A DNA stretch of 33,401 nt, from positions 1 to 33,401 of the forward strand of contig JAFGFY010000084.1 in the NCBI GenBank assembly GCA_016930795.1, read 5' to 3'. Made by a program: the position numbers and the translations under genes. The notes beneath the pieces are model-generated. The model searched no databases and had not been told where the DNA came from. It worked only from the letters and a program-made list of their open reading frames with translations. Shown one piece after another: positions 12,426-21,514 of the stretch. Positions within the stretch are counted from its first letter, which is position 1. The number at the start of each line of letters is the position of its first letter. Source of the stretch: Deltaproteobacteria bacterium (GTDB lineage: Bacteria; Desulfobacterota; DSM-4660; Desulfatiglandales; HGW-15).

Positions 12426-14774
12426 TTACAATCTCCATGCATATCCGATCTTGGTGAAGAATGTACGGTTAGTCTGTATGAGGCCATCGTCCAATCTGCC
12501 CATCTCATCAGTGTAATCGCGATTCAAATAATTATCCGAATACCCAAGGTAGAAAACGGTCTGGGGATTGATCTGGTATGAGAAAAGGAGCTGGGTAAAT
12601 AGATTTCTGTTATTTGCGTCGAAATTTTCTCTATTTTCTTCAAGGTAGTTATCAAGATTTCGGCTATAATCCACGTGCTGAAGATTGACACGGAGAAAGG
12701 TCCGGCGGTTGAAATGGTACGTGAGTCGAGCATTGGTGACATTGGCATCATAAAGTTTCATCGAGTTAACCGTCATTTTTTGGAACCTGTGATCTACATA
12801 AAGCGTAAAATGGCGACCGATCTTCTGTTCAATACTCGGGTTTATCGTGTACTGCTTGCCATGTCTTGAATTGTCATAGTCAATCTGATCTCCGGCACTT
12901 ATTTCAAAATTCAGAGTTGTTGAACCGTTTGGTGTAATACCGCCCCACACGAAGAATTCATCGGCATCGTATTCCTTTCCATTGTAGCCCTCTTTTCCAA
13001 ATTCACTGTATATTCCAAAATAGGACTCAAGAGGCCCATTGTAATAAAGCTGAGTCCCATATACCTTATGCAATGTGTTTCCCAGACTGTCTCTTCTCAT
13101 TTCATGGCCTGCATATATGGATATCAAATTATACCAATGGTCCGGCCCCTGACGCCATCGGTATTCTCCTCCTATTTCATTGTAATCATACCCCGCGCGG
13201 GTCATAAAACCCATATCCGCCCGAAAATCCGGATCCACTTCTTCATATCGTGCAAAAACAGAATATTTATCCGTATGGTGATCATAATTGACTCTGTATG
13301 CCGAACCGCTGAAATCCCCATATGGCTGATCAAATTCGTCGGCAATATCTTTGGGGTATGCGGAATTTGAAGCAACAGCCTGGAAATTGAATTGATCCTT
13401 TGCAGTAAATTTCAGTTCTCCGTCAATACTCACGAGACGATTATGATATTCATCTCCTTCACGGTCAGTGACTGTTGTTCCAATGAATGAGGATTCTCCC
13501 ACATCATATTTATAGCGCAAAACAGTCCCAATGCTCTTGGTAGACAGCGTAGTGTCGTTTCCTCCCTCCGAGCCGGGGAAGACGAGAGGCGTGACCCTGT
13601 CATGCGCGGAGAAAAATCCCAGGGTATGTTTTCCCTCTTTTCCGGTGACCTTAATCCCCCACGCCGGTTCCGCCAGTGTTCTTGTGTGAACAAGATTAAA
13701 ACGGCCTCTGAAAATCTCAGCTCCCTCAAGAAAAAACGGTCGTTTTTCTGAATAATACAGGGGGAATTTAGTGTTAATGTCTATCTGCAACGCGTCAGAT
13801 TCAACGTGCGAAAAGTCAGGATTTAGTGTTCCGCTCAGCATGATATTCGGTGTGATGCCCCAGCGTGCCGTGATGCCGGGCTCTATGTTCCGCTCTTTCT
13901 GTTTAAACGGGCCGGAAGTGATGTTTTCACGTTCCTGTGTGATCAGCGCGGAAAAAGTCGGATCCAATTCAAGATTTTTCCCCGGTTTCACTCCCTTAAA
14001 CCCGACAAGTTTCAGGGACTGACACATATAGCAGTTGTTATTGCGGTCTCTTGGGAAAGCCCCAATATGATGGCGCACGGTTCGCGGGTAACTCCGTACG
14101 ACATCGAACCCCCAAATCTGATCACCCTCGGAGTTCTGAAACGGAAGCGAGTTGAAAGGAATAGCCATTTCAACGATATATCCCTCATCAGTTATACGGC
14201 CGTCTGAATCCCAGATGGCATCATATTCTCCGTTGCCATTGGGCGTTTCAATCATATCGTGTTGAATTCCCAATGGATTACACATGAAATCATATGTCCG
14301 CTGCTGGTCATTAAATGTATCGAAAAGAATCAGCACCCAGTCGTCACTGCCGATTTTATCCCTTTCCGAAATATGCGCACGAATCTTCGACGGTTCGGGA
14401 TCATAGGCAATGATCGCGACATATAGATTTTCCCTATCATAGGCGAGACAGGCCTCGGTCTTAACAGGTGAAGGGATGTTTTCCCCCGGGCGGACCTCGA
14501 TATTAGCATTAATTTTGACCGCTTTTTGCCAGGCTTCCTCATCAAGTATAGCGTCGATTTTAACAGCAGTCTCTATCCGGGGAATGCGAATAGGAGTATC
14601 CCCCACGTTTATGGTAATACCGTCATCGGGGAACACCTGTTGTGCCAGTGTCATTAAAAAGAGTGTTGTAAACAAAAAAAATAATTTCGAAAAACCTTTT
14701 CTTGCTGAATAGATATCGAAGCATAGAGATGAAGGAGTGAATTGATTGTTTTTGCGAAAAGATATCCTGTTCAT
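12426..14774 (-). CDS. DUF5916-type outer-membrane protein with CBM9-like N-terminal domain
   Basis: This is a 782-residue exported protein. A long basic N-region precedes a hydrophobic core (LFFLFTTLFLMTLAQQ), with likely signal cleavage before DDGITINVG. Residues of about 45-230 form a carbohydrate-binding-module-9-like domain (IDAILDEEAWQKA, FDTFNDQQRTYDF, EMAIPFNSLPF). The remainder has alternating aromatic/polar strands typical of a beta-barrel, and the conserved NPDFSHVESDALQIDINTKF segment and YYSEKRPFFLEGAEIF of DUF5916 proteins. It ends FFTKIGYAWRL, resembling an outer-membrane insertion signal. Proteins of this type are often annotated as hydrolases or surface proteins without proven function. 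ATG 14774 is chosen over the upstream TTG (14783), because AGGA sits 9-10 bases before the ATG and abuts the TTG. A TATAAT-like -10 lies at 14832-14837 on this strand. Confidence 0.85.
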   Translation of the reverse strand: MNRISFRKNNQFTPSSLCFDIYSARKGFSKLFFLFTTLFLMTLAQQVFPDDGITINVGDTPIRIPRIETAVKIDAILDEEAWQKAVKINANIEVRPGENIPSPVKTEACLAYDRENLYVAIIAYDPEPSKIRAHISERDKIGSDDWVLILFDTFNDQQRTYDFMCNPLGIQHDMIETPNGNGEYDAIWDSDGRITDEGYIVEMAIPFNSLPFQNSEGDQIWGFDVVRSYPRTVRHHIGAFPRDRNNNCYMCQSLKLVGFKGVKPGKNLELDPTFSALITQERENITSGPFKQKERNIEPGITARWGITPNIMLSGTLNPDFSHVESDALQIDINTKFPLYYSEKRPFFLEGAEIFRGRFNLVHTRTLAEPAWGIKVTGKEGKHTLGFFSAHDRVTPLVFPGSEGGNDTTLSTKSIGTVLRYKYDVGESSFIGTTVTDREGDEYHNRLVSIDGELKFTAKDQFNFQAVASNSAYPKDIADEFDQPYGDFSGSAYRVNYDHHTDKYSVFARYEEVDPDFRADMGFMTRAGYDYNEIGGEYRWRQGPDHWYNLISIYAGHEMRRDSLGNTLHKVYGTQLYYNGPLESYFGIYSEFGKEGYNGKEYDADEFFVWGGITPNGSTTLNFEISAGDQIDYDNSRHGKQYTINPSIEQKIGRHFTLYVDHRFQKMTVNSMKLYDANVTNARLTYHFNRRTFLRVNLQHVDYSRNLDNYLEENRENFDANNRNLFTQLLFSYQINPQTVFYLGYSDNYLNRDYTDEMGRLDDGLIQTNRTFFTKIGYAWRL

Positions 14775-15069
14775 GTTTTTCAATTCCTAATCCCCTTTTT
14801 TCGTGATTTAACAGGCTTAAAAAGCGGGATAATTATACTGTTTCTTTAATACACGACTTTTCAAAAAAGGTTACATATGAAAATGAAAAGCCACTCATTC
14901 ATAGAAAACGTCATTTGATTCACTTCATTCATAAATCAATCAAATCGCTGTTCTGGCTCCTTGCGATAAAATATGACAAACGATGGGCGCTTAAGATCCA
15001 TAATCGAAGGCCATAGCGTGTATCAAAGGCGTGAAAAAGGGGATTTTTGGATGATTATCACGTCTTCTT
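14775..15069. other. A/T-rich intergenic region
   Basis: The 295 bases between two minus-strand genes hold no recognisable gene. A minus-strand TATAAT (complement of 14832-14837) is a possible -10 element for the downstream gene. A TTGAAA further upstream is spaced at 21 bases, which is too far. No terminator with a clear T tract is seen after the molybdopterin gene. Confidence 0.4.
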
Positions 15070-17574
15070 TCATATCTTCCCGAGGGCTTTGAGGACTTTG
15101 TCGGGAGTCACTGGATAATCAAGAACCCATTTTCCGGTCGCATTGTAAACGGCCGACGAGGTGATCGCTGACATAGCGGCGCCGATATTCTCGCCGATTC
15201 CAAACGCGCCGTATGGGCTGTATCCCAGGTGCGTTTCGACTAGACGGCAGTCGACGGTTGGGTAGTCATTCATCGTTCCGAGATGGTAGTTGATGTGGTC
15301 GAAATTCAATCCGACACCCGTTTTTGGACAGTAGATTTTTTCTTCAGTCGCGCTTCTACCCAAACCCATAATAGTGCCGCCATATTGTTGCGCTTCGGCG
15401 CCCCGCCGGTTGAACAGGTGCCCGATATCGTTGACGCATACCACATTCGTTACGAAGACCATACCGGTTTCGGTATCCACCTCGGCCTCTATGAAGTGCG
15501 CCTGCCTGCCCATGACATATGTCTCTTCCCTCATCATTCCGTTCGACATCATATCCATGGGAGAACCGACATCCGGGTGCGCGATGATAGGATTCGTATA
15601 CATAAAGCCGCCCACCGCCTGGCCGACGGGTACCCTGTTCTCCGGGTTGGCCTTCTCGAAAACATAGCTGTCCTTGATATCAAGGTTCGCGGAATCCATA
15701 CCCCGGAATGATTTGGGGCCTCCGCCCATAATAGAAAACATGAATACCGGCATCCCTCCCTGCATCGGCGACGCCGCTTGATCCAGGATCTTCTGCTTAA
15801 GCTCCAGCGCGGCGGTGGCCAGCTGAACCGTGGCGTTTACGGTACCACTGGAACCGGCAGGCTGGGCCAGGCAATAAGCGCTGTTGTCCGAATGCTGAAC
15901 CTGAATAAGTACATCTTCGTACTTCATGCCCAGTTCGGCGGCCACGCAATGGCGATAGGCGGATTCGGTATCGATACCCATGTCGCATCGGAGTCCGACG
16001 ATGGTGACTTTCCCGTCGCGCAGCATGAGGCATGCATAGGAATTACTGACAAACGACATGGCTCCGCGGCCCCAATGCCACGCGTTGACGGACGTGAACC
16101 CCATACCGTGCATTCGTCCGTTCTTGAGTCGCTTTGCACCGGGGGCATGCAACTTACGGTCCCAGTCGATGGCCGTCTTTCCCATTTCAATAACTTCTTT
16201 GAGGCTGTGCCTCTGAGGGAATCCATTCTCCTTCTGATATTGCGTGATCCAGTCCCAATCGTGTCCCTTGCACCCGTCATTGACCAGCGCGACTTCTGTG
16301 GGATCCAGCCCGAATTCGCCGGCAACCATATCGAACATGACATTATGGGGGACGCAGGAAGCCGCCCCGTGACGGAAGCACGCCTGGTGCCCCTTGTTGA
16401 TGAACGCCCATGTTTGGGTGCCCCGAATATTGGGGATTTTTGTACATTCATAGGTCTTGTCAACGGCGGGATTGCGCACTCCCACCATGTGCCAGTGGTA
16501 GGCGGTAATGGTCCCGTTTTTTTTAGCGCCGACTTTGCAGATATAGGTTCCGGCTTCATCCCCACCGCAATAAAAATTGCTCTCGTCATATAAAAGTTTC
16601 ACCGGTCTGCCGTCGGCCCTTTTGGCCAGTATGACGGCGAGTTTAATAAAGAGATCGGAATAGGCCAGCCAAGCCAGACCCCCGAACCATGAGCCCTGGT
16701 AGGGAAATCTGACGGTGATCTTGGACCAGTGGGTACTGGCCTCAGAAGGGTTTTCCTGAACGGAACCAGGCCCGCCTCTCATGAAGGGCATTCCTGAAAC
16801 AGGCTCTCCCATACTCATTCCTGATGTGGTGAGGTTTCTTTGCGGATTGGACTGATGATGTACCCACAGATCGAGATAATCGTTTTTCCACTGTGCCACG
16901 CATACCATGGCTTCCACACCAGCGGGAGAATTCATCCCCCGGTGGATTTTATACTCTATGACACTATCCGCTTCGGCAAAACCTTTCTCGACATCCCCAA
17001 TTTCTCTCCCACCCGTCAGTACGATATTGGACTCATTGCTCGACTCTCTGTTCGATCCTCCGAAAACAAAGCGCATGGGCATGACTTCCGTCATAATCCT
17101 TGGGGCATCCGGCTTTGAAGATTCCTCCATATCGAGAATGAACGGGCGCTCCTCCCATTCTATTTTTATCTCCCTTAAAGCGCGGTCGCACAGTTCCTCA
17201 CTGTCGGCGACAACGGCCACTCCCATGGGATGCTGGTAGAAATCGCTTGTTCCCGGAAGGGTTAGAATGCTGTACATAGAACCCGTATCGGAACCGATGC
17301 CCCGTTCAATCGAAATGTCGGGGTCATCGAATTTCATGATGTCCCGCACTCCATCGATCTTCTCCGCCCCGCTCGTGTCCATATGTTTGATCTTGGCGTG
17401 CGCGTAAGGGGAGGTGAGTGTTTTGGCATAGAGCATACCGGGGAGTTTCACATCCCGTGTATAAACCGCCTGTCCCGTCACCCTGTCGAAGGCATCCTGG
17501 CGACTCGTGTTATCTTTGATTGTTTTGCTGGACTCGGGTACCTCCCAGGTCCAGGGTCGGCTCTGATCTATCAT
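15070..17574 (-). CDS. Xanthine dehydrogenase-family molybdopterin-binding subunit
   Basis: This 834-residue protein is the large molybdenum-cofactor subunit of the xanthine oxidase family, which hydroxylates N-heterocycles, aldehydes or aromatic CoA substrates. The N-terminal a/b-hammerhead domain is seen at about residues 27-130 (VTGQAVYTRDVKLPGMLYAKTL, SPYAHAKI). The cofactor-binding part includes FPYQGSWFGG, RPVKLLYDES and AQPAGSSGT. The C-terminus has GIGENIGAAMSAITSSAVYNATG, in which Glu795 is at the position of the catalytic base of the GxGE motif. No FAD or [2Fe-2S] subunit gene is adjacent, and neither is a cofactor insertion gene. Partners must be encoded elsewhere, or the protein works differently. 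The substrate cannot be assigned. The start at 17574 has a GGGAG Shine-Dalgarno 6 bases upstream. A perfect -35 for this strand lies at 17683-17688. Confidence 0.9.
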   Translation of the reverse strand: MIDQSRPWTWEVPESSKTIKDNTSRQDAFDRVTGQAVYTRDVKLPGMLYAKTLTSPYAHAKIKHMDTSGAEKIDGVRDIMKFDDPDISIERGIGSDTGSMYSILTLPGTSDFYQHPMGVAVVADSEELCDRALREIKIEWEERPFILDMEESSKPDAPRIMTEVMPMRFVFGGSNRESSNESNIVLTGGREIGDVEKGFAEADSVIEYKIHRGMNSPAGVEAMVCVAQWKNDYLDLWVHHQSNPQRNLTTSGMSMGEPVSGMPFMRGGPGSVQENPSEASTHWSKITVRFPYQGSWFGGLAWLAYSDLFIKLAVILAKRADGRPVKLLYDESNFYCGGDEAGTYICKVGAKKNGTITAYHWHMVGVRNPAVDKTYECTKIPNIRGTQTWAFINKGHQACFRHGAASCVPHNVMFDMVAGEFGLDPTEVALVNDGCKGHDWDWITQYQKENGFPQRHSLKEVIEMGKTAIDWDRKLHAPGAKRLKNGRMHGMGFTSVNAWHWGRGAMSFVSNSYACLMLRDGKVTIVGLRCDMGIDTESAYRHCVAAELGMKYEDVLIQVQHSDNSAYCLAQPAGSSGTVNATVQLATAALELKQKILDQAASPMQGGMPVFMFSIMGGGPKSFRGMDSANLDIKDSYVFEKANPENRVPVGQAVGGFMYTNPIIAHPDVGSPMDMMSNGMMREETYVMGRQAHFIEAEVDTETGMVFVTNVVCVNDIGHLFNRRGAEAQQYGGTIMGLGRSATEEKIYCPKTGVGLNFDHINYHLGTMNDYPTVDCRLVETHLGYSPYGAFGIGENIGAAMSAITSSAVYNATGKWVLDYPVTPDKVLKALGKI

Positions 17575-17661
17575 ACTTCACTCCCGGCTGATGAAATGAT
17601 CCGAAACGCGGATGAAAGATGAATGAGATGAGATGTTGCGAATTTGTTTTTGGCAGCGAAA

Positions 17662-17688
17662 ACTATATGATGATGAGCATTGTGTCAA
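17662..17688 (-). promoter_or_regulatory. Promoter candidate for the molybdopterin subunit gene
   Basis: On the minus strand, TTGACA (complement of 17683-17688) is followed after 15 bases by TATAGT (complement of 17662-17667), matching 5 of 6 -10 bases. The spacer is shorter than the optimum. It lies about 90 bases before the start codon at 17574. Confidence 0.45.
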
Positions 17689-17780
17689 CGCAAAAATCAA
17701 ATGATGGATATATGGCGTTCTCTCGGGGAAACTTATTAGGGCAGGGATATTAATCTGAGGAAGGAAGCTGTGGGCTCAAA

Positions 17781-18842
17781 CTACTGCAGGCCCATATCTT
17801 TGATCTTTTCAGGTGTGAAGACGCCGCGCTTTAATAATTTAGCGGCAAGCTGTGCGCAGAAATCACAGTCTATGCATTCATGATCGCAGGTCGTGATTTT
17901 TTCGAAGAAACCCACGGCATCCAGGCTGCGGTTATCCAGGTGCATCAAGTTGGACATACCATAGGAATAGAGATTGCCCGCCATCAGTTCAAGGAGATCG
18001 CCATTCCAGGCCTGCTGCATATAGGCTTCCAGGGATCGGCGAATCATTCGGGTGGAACTGGTTCTTCCCACCAGTTTGAAAAAGGTGGAAATTTCAGCAT
18101 ACCGTTCAAGGTCTTCAGGACGAATCCATCCTGACTTAAGCAATTGGGCGGGATCATTCTTCGTCACCTGAATACAATTCAGACTGAAAACATTGTCCTC
18201 GCCCCTAAACCCATCCGCCCCGGGATTCCTCGACTTGTGGGAGATATAATTGAAGTGAAACTTACGAAAAGGGCATTTGAACAGGCAGCCCTCATTGACC
18301 ATGAGTTTGACTTCCAACCCCGTTTTTTCCCTGATCTTTTTCAGAAGACTGAGGTTGCGGTTGATATTTACATCGGGCGTGACAGCGTCGGCGCCTGCCT
18401 TTTTGTAGATGATGGCTTTATCGATACAATCAATATCAGACAGAACCGAGGCACAGATCTCCACCTGCGGGAAACGCCTTCGAACCTCCCTGATATACAT
18501 GGGGTTCGCGATGGTTACGGTTTCTACACCGGAATCTTCAAAAACACGTTTCAGGTAGTTCATTGTTTTGTTTAACACATGGGGCGAATACCAGTCGCTT
18601 CCTTCACAAACAGAATTCAGAAGCAGATTAACGCGGATCCCTTCCTGATGAATCCTATTCACGGTATCCGCAAAGTCATCGAAGGATTGTTCTCGGGATA
18701 TCCGACCTGAACCGGCATATTCCTGAGGACCGGAAAGATAGATTTCTCTTATGCGATTCCCGTTGCACTCCTTGAATTTAAAAATCTCCGTTAAAGTCCC
18801 GGGATCGTTGTTGTATGGAACAGAAAATTCGAGGTCTCCCAT
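17781..18842 (-). CDS. U32 peptidase-like TIM-barrel protein with C-terminal Cys cluster
   Basis: This 353-residue protein resembles peptidase-family-U32 proteins (YhbU/UbiU/UbiV/RlhA-like). Many of these are now known to be Fe-S proteins acting in RNA or quinone hydroxylation rather than peptidases. The pattern IREIYLSGP, VNLLLNSVC, TVTIANPMYIREVRRRFP, VEICASVLS, AGADAVTPDVNINR fits the barrel. The typical NEGCLFKCPFR segment gives Cys186 and Cys190, and Cys223 follows in SLNCIQV. The C-terminus adds C-x3-C-x2-C-x2-C at Cys319, 323, 326 and 329, suggesting a [4Fe-4S] or zinc site. There is no signal peptide. The start is supported by GGAGG 6 bases upstream. It follows the MarR gene by 33 bases on the same strand, probably as one transcript. 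The true reaction is unknown. Confidence 0.8.
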   Translation of the reverse strand: MGDLEFSVPYNNDPGTLTEIFKFKECNGNRIREIYLSGPQEYAGSGRISREQSFDDFADTVNRIHQEGIRVNLLLNSVCEGSDWYSPHVLNKTMNYLKRVFEDSGVETVTIANPMYIREVRRRFPQVEICASVLSDIDCIDKAIIYKKAGADAVTPDVNINRNLSLLKKIREKTGLEVKLMVNEGCLFKCPFRKFHFNYISHKSRNPGADGFRGEDNVFSLNCIQVTKNDPAQLLKSGWIRPEDLERYAEISTFFKLVGRTSSTRMIRRSLEAYMQQAWNGDLLELMAGNLYSYGMSNLMHLDNRSLDAVGFFEKITTCDHECIDCDFCAQLAAKLLKRGVFTPEKIKDMGLQ

Positions 18843-18875
18843 GAAGGCCTCCGTGAGAAAACCGGAAGGTTCTTT

Positions 18876-19331
18876 CTAACCATATATTTTGTATATAGCC
18901 ACATCAATGGCCTTATAGACCTCAACCCACTTCTTCAGGTCTTTAGGGTTTATGGTCTCACCTATTTTTACCAATTCCTTGACCAATTCCTCTTCCAGGG
19001 CCTTCTGAAATTTACGGGCTTGACTCGAGAGGGTGATAAGGACTTTTCGTCTGTTATTAGGGTCCTGCCTTCTTTCGATAACTCCTTTTACAACAAGCCT
19101 TTCTACTAGAGTTGAAGCGGATGATTTTGAAATCCTGAGTATTCGCGCAACCTCTGTCAGGGTGCAGGGACAAATCCTGCTCATTTTAAATACCGCCTGA
19201 ACTTGTTTGCTTGTCAGCTCGCCGAAGGGATCCTTCATGCTCAAGCGCTTGCCTACGATCTGGACATTTGAGAAGTAAATATCATCAAGTTTTTCCATCA
19301 CACTGATAATACTTTTGATCTTTTCTTTCAT
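18876..19331 (-). CDS. MarR-family transcriptional regulator
   Basis: This 151-residue winged-helix repressor has the MarR core. LTSKQVQAVFKMSRI is the first helix region. LTEVARILRISKSSASTLVERLVVKGVIERRQDPNNRR contains the recognition helix and the wing, including the conserved D-x-x-N-R-R. The C-terminal helices would form the dimer interface. The start at ATG 19331 is chosen because AAGGGA lies 5 bases upstream. The alternative ATG at 19349 has no Shine-Dalgarno. The gene lies upstream of the U32-like gene on the same strand and is divergent from the MATE transporter gene. This is a common arrangement in which a MarR protein represses a drug exporter and itself. Ligand identity is unknown. 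Confidence 0.9.
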   Translation of the reverse strand: MKEKIKSIISVMEKLDDIYFSNVQIVGKRLSMKDPFGELTSKQVQAVFKMSRICPCTLTEVARILRISKSSASTLVERLVVKGVIERRQDPNNRRKVLITLSSQARKFQKALEEELVKELVKIGETINPKDLKKWVEVYKAIDVAIYKIYG

Positions 19332-19380
19332 ATTGTCCCTTTTAGGCATTGCGGCGGGATTATAAACCTTTCATTATGGG

Positions 19381-19398
19381 TCCAGGGCTTGCCCTGGA
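19381..19398. promoter_or_regulatory. Perfect palindrome upstream of marR
   Basis: TCCAGGGCTTGCCCTGGA is an 8-bp inverted repeat with a 2-base centre, 50 bases upstream of the marR start. On the minus strand a TATAAT (complement of 19359-19364) lies just downstream, so the palindrome occupies the position of the -35 region. It could be an operator for autoregulation. Confidence 0.4.
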
Positions 19399-19472
19399 GT
19401 TTAATGCCTTTTATTTGTTCCGCAGAATAGAAAATAAGATTGTAATGACATATCACTTATTCACAATCAAGA

Positions 19473-19490
19473 TATCCAAAAATATGGATA
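19473..19490. promoter_or_regulatory. MarR operator candidate in the marR-MATE intergenic region
   Basis: TATCCA-AAAATA-TGGATA is an 18-bp inverted repeat of a size usual for MarR dimers. It is flanked by the direct repeat CACTTATT at 19454-19461 and 19493-19500. It lies between the divergent genes. Binding by the adjacent regulator is inferred from context. Confidence 0.4.
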
Positions 19491-19624
19491 GACACTTATT
19501 AGCATAATCCGTTAGTTTCTCATTATTTTCGTAGAGAATAGGCAGATATATTTCGTGTGTCAAGGTGAATATTAATCCAGGGCTTCGGATGAAATGCCGG
19601 GTCATTGGCAACTTGATTTCGTAA

Positions 19625-19653
19625 TTGACAATAGCTTAAGACTCATTTATTGT
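19625..19653 (+). promoter_or_regulatory. Promoter candidate for the MATE transporter gene
   Basis: TTGACA (19625-19630), 17 bases, then TATTGT (19648-19653) give a perfect -35 and a 4-of-6 -10. Transcription would begin near 19660, 40 bases before the ATG. Confidence 0.5.
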
Positions 19654-19699
19654 TCGTATTCAAAACTGTTCTTATTACTAATTATATCAAAAAAGACTC

Positions 19700-21097
19700 A
19701 TGGAGAAACATACCGAAAGACTTGGAAGCGCTCCATTGGCTTCATTGCTGGTCAGATTAAGTCTGCCCGGTATTACAGCTAACATCGCTTTCAGTTTGTA
19801 TAATGTTGTAGATACCTTCTGGGTTGCACAACTTGGTCATGAGGCGATAGCGGCCCTTACGATTGTATTCCCATATCAGATACTGGCGATGGCGGTTGGT
19901 ATGGGGACTGGTACAGGCATTGGCGCGTTAGTGTCAAAAAATTTTGGTGAAAAGAACTTCAAAACAACAAATCTCACAGCAGGTCATATCTTTTCCCTCA
20001 GTATTATATGGGGATTGGTTTTCTTGATGCCTGTCATTCTGTTTTCTGAAACAATCCTCATCTTTTTAGGCGCAACAAAGAATATCATGAGTTATGCAAA
20101 GACTTACCTGATTGTAACTTCATTCGGCGCGCCGGCAAATGTATTTGTTATTCTTGTTGGAAGTCTTATTCGGGGATCAGGAGATGCTGTCAAACCAACC
20201 ATAATCATGGTAACATCAAGTATTCTGAATATTATTCTGGACCCGTTATTAATCCTGGGACTTGGACCTTTTCCCGGGATGGGAATCAAAGGAGCGGCGA
20301 TTGCCACGGTTATATCTCAGGGAGCCGGAATGTTGATCGGCCTTTTTTACCTTCTGGGAAACAAGACCTCTTTCAGACTTAGGGGACAATACCTGATACC
20401 ACGGTGGCTTATATTAAAAAAGATATACTATGTCGGAGCACCGGCTTCCGTTCAGCAGTTAACCGAAAGCCTGGCCTTTATTCTTTTTAACAAGCTGGTA
20501 TCAATTTATGGTTCGATACCCATCGCTGCGGTCGGCATTGCAATGCGACTTTCAGATTTGGCATTCATGCCGATCATGGGCGTTTCAAACGCCTTACTGC
20601 CTGTTGTCGGCTATAACCTAGGGACGGGAAACCAGAAACGGCTATGGAAATCAATTAAACTCTCAACCATTGGAATGGTCATTCTCCTGGCCCTATTCAC
20701 AATCATCATTGAAATATGGACACCAGAAATTGTCGGAATTTTTATAAAAGATTCCGAGGGGCTCAATGTGACAATTCCGGGTATGCGTATCATGCTTTCA
20801 GCGATGGTATTTATTGGTCCGAGCATTCTGTTTATTACGGCTTTTCAGGGATTATCAATGGGGGGCACGGCCTTGTGGCTGTCATTGGTTCGACAATTTA
20901 TTCTTTTTGTTCCTTTACTGTTCCTGTTGGAGAACCTGTTGGGTTTGACTGGAATTTGGTTTGCACTTCCGCTTTCTGACGTGCTTAGTTTTAATGTTAT
21001 TTTCGCATTCCTGTTACGGGAATACAGCAAGCGGAAAAAACGAATGGCAATAAATTGCATAAAAATTGAGTATAGTCGTTGTGAATCGGCGGCATGA
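19700..21097 (+). CDS. MATE-family multidrug efflux transporter
   Basis: This 465-residue integral membrane protein has about 12 transmembrane helices and the two-fold MatE repeat. The first repeat begins LSLPGITANIAFSLYNVVDTFWVAQLG, with TGTGIGALVSKNFGEKN and GSLIRGSGD. The second repeat is near residue 240 (APASVQQLTESLAFILFNKL, NALLPVVGYNLGTGN, FQGLSMG). MATE proteins export cationic drugs or metabolites in exchange for Na+ or H+ across the inner membrane. The start has no clear Shine-Dalgarno (AAAAAAGACTC precedes it), but it begins at the conserved position. It is divergent from the marR gene, which probably controls it. Roughly 20 C-terminal residues after KRKKR are not typical of the family. 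Confidence 0.95.
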   Translation: MEKHTERLGSAPLASLLVRLSLPGITANIAFSLYNVVDTFWVAQLGHEAIAALTIVFPYQILAMAVGMGTGTGIGALVSKNFGEKNFKTTNLTAGHIFSLSIIWGLVFLMPVILFSETILIFLGATKNIMSYAKTYLIVTSFGAPANVFVILVGSLIRGSGDAVKPTIIMVTSSILNIILDPLLILGLGPFPGMGIKGAAIATVISQGAGMLIGLFYLLGNKTSFRLRGQYLIPRWLILKKIYYVGAPASVQQLTESLAFILFNKLVSIYGSIPIAAVGIAMRLSDLAFMPIMGVSNALLPVVGYNLGTGNQKRLWKSIKLSTIGMVILLALFTIIIEIWTPEIVGIFIKDSEGLNVTIPGMRIMLSAMVFIGPSILFITAFQGLSMGGTALWLSLVRQFILFVPLLFLLENLLGLTGIWFALPLSDVLSFNVIFAFLLREYSKRKKRMAINCIKIEYSRCESAA

Positions 21098-21514
21098 TAA
21101 TAGGCTAAAACATATGGACGATAAGATGATTATGACTCGGAAGTTTCGATGGGTGAGTCTATTATTCACAGGGGTGTCAGCGTGAAAAACCTTCTGCAGA
21201 TGGCTACCGGCGTCAAATATAGAGAGCATAAAGGAGATCCCGATTCAAATTCATGGCCATAGGAATCTATGGACAGTGCATATATGTCAATCCCGCTAGA
21301 CGGGTTGTGATTGTGCAGACAAGCGCATGGCCGTAACCGGAACCTTACCTTATAGCCGAAGAACAGGGTATGGTTTTGGATTCTATTGCCAGTAAAATCG
21401 CGCAATAAATCCTTTATCTTAATATGGGTGAGCTGCCATACATGTTATAATCATCCGCCTGTTGAAGTTAATCCGCTAATATAGTCTGATGCAAGCAGCA
21501 AGGGAGGTGCTTTT
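21098..21514. other. Intergenic region before the tannase-like operon
   Basis: No convincing gene is seen in these 417 bases. A short frame from GTG 21181 (26 codons) and a minus-strand frame (21166-21405) show no recognisable motif. The last 70 bases contain the promoter at 21443-21451. The rest may be decayed sequence. Confidence 0.4.
21443..21451 (+). promoter_or_regulatory. Extended -10 promoter of the tannase-like operon
   Basis: TGT followed by TATAAT (21446-21451) forms a perfect extended -10 element (TGnTATAAT). The -35 region 17 bases upstream is poor, as is usual for extended -10 promoters. The start site would be near 21458, about 57 bases before the ATG. Confidence 0.6.

Noticed and set aside
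15283-16593. Several long frames opposite the molybdopterin subunit gene
   Set aside because: Antisense shadows of a high-quality coding frame; no recognisable domain or start signal.
19594-19782. 62-codon frame overlapping the start of the MATE gene
   Set aside because: It is in a different frame from the transporter, overlaps its conserved N-terminus and has no ribosome binding site.
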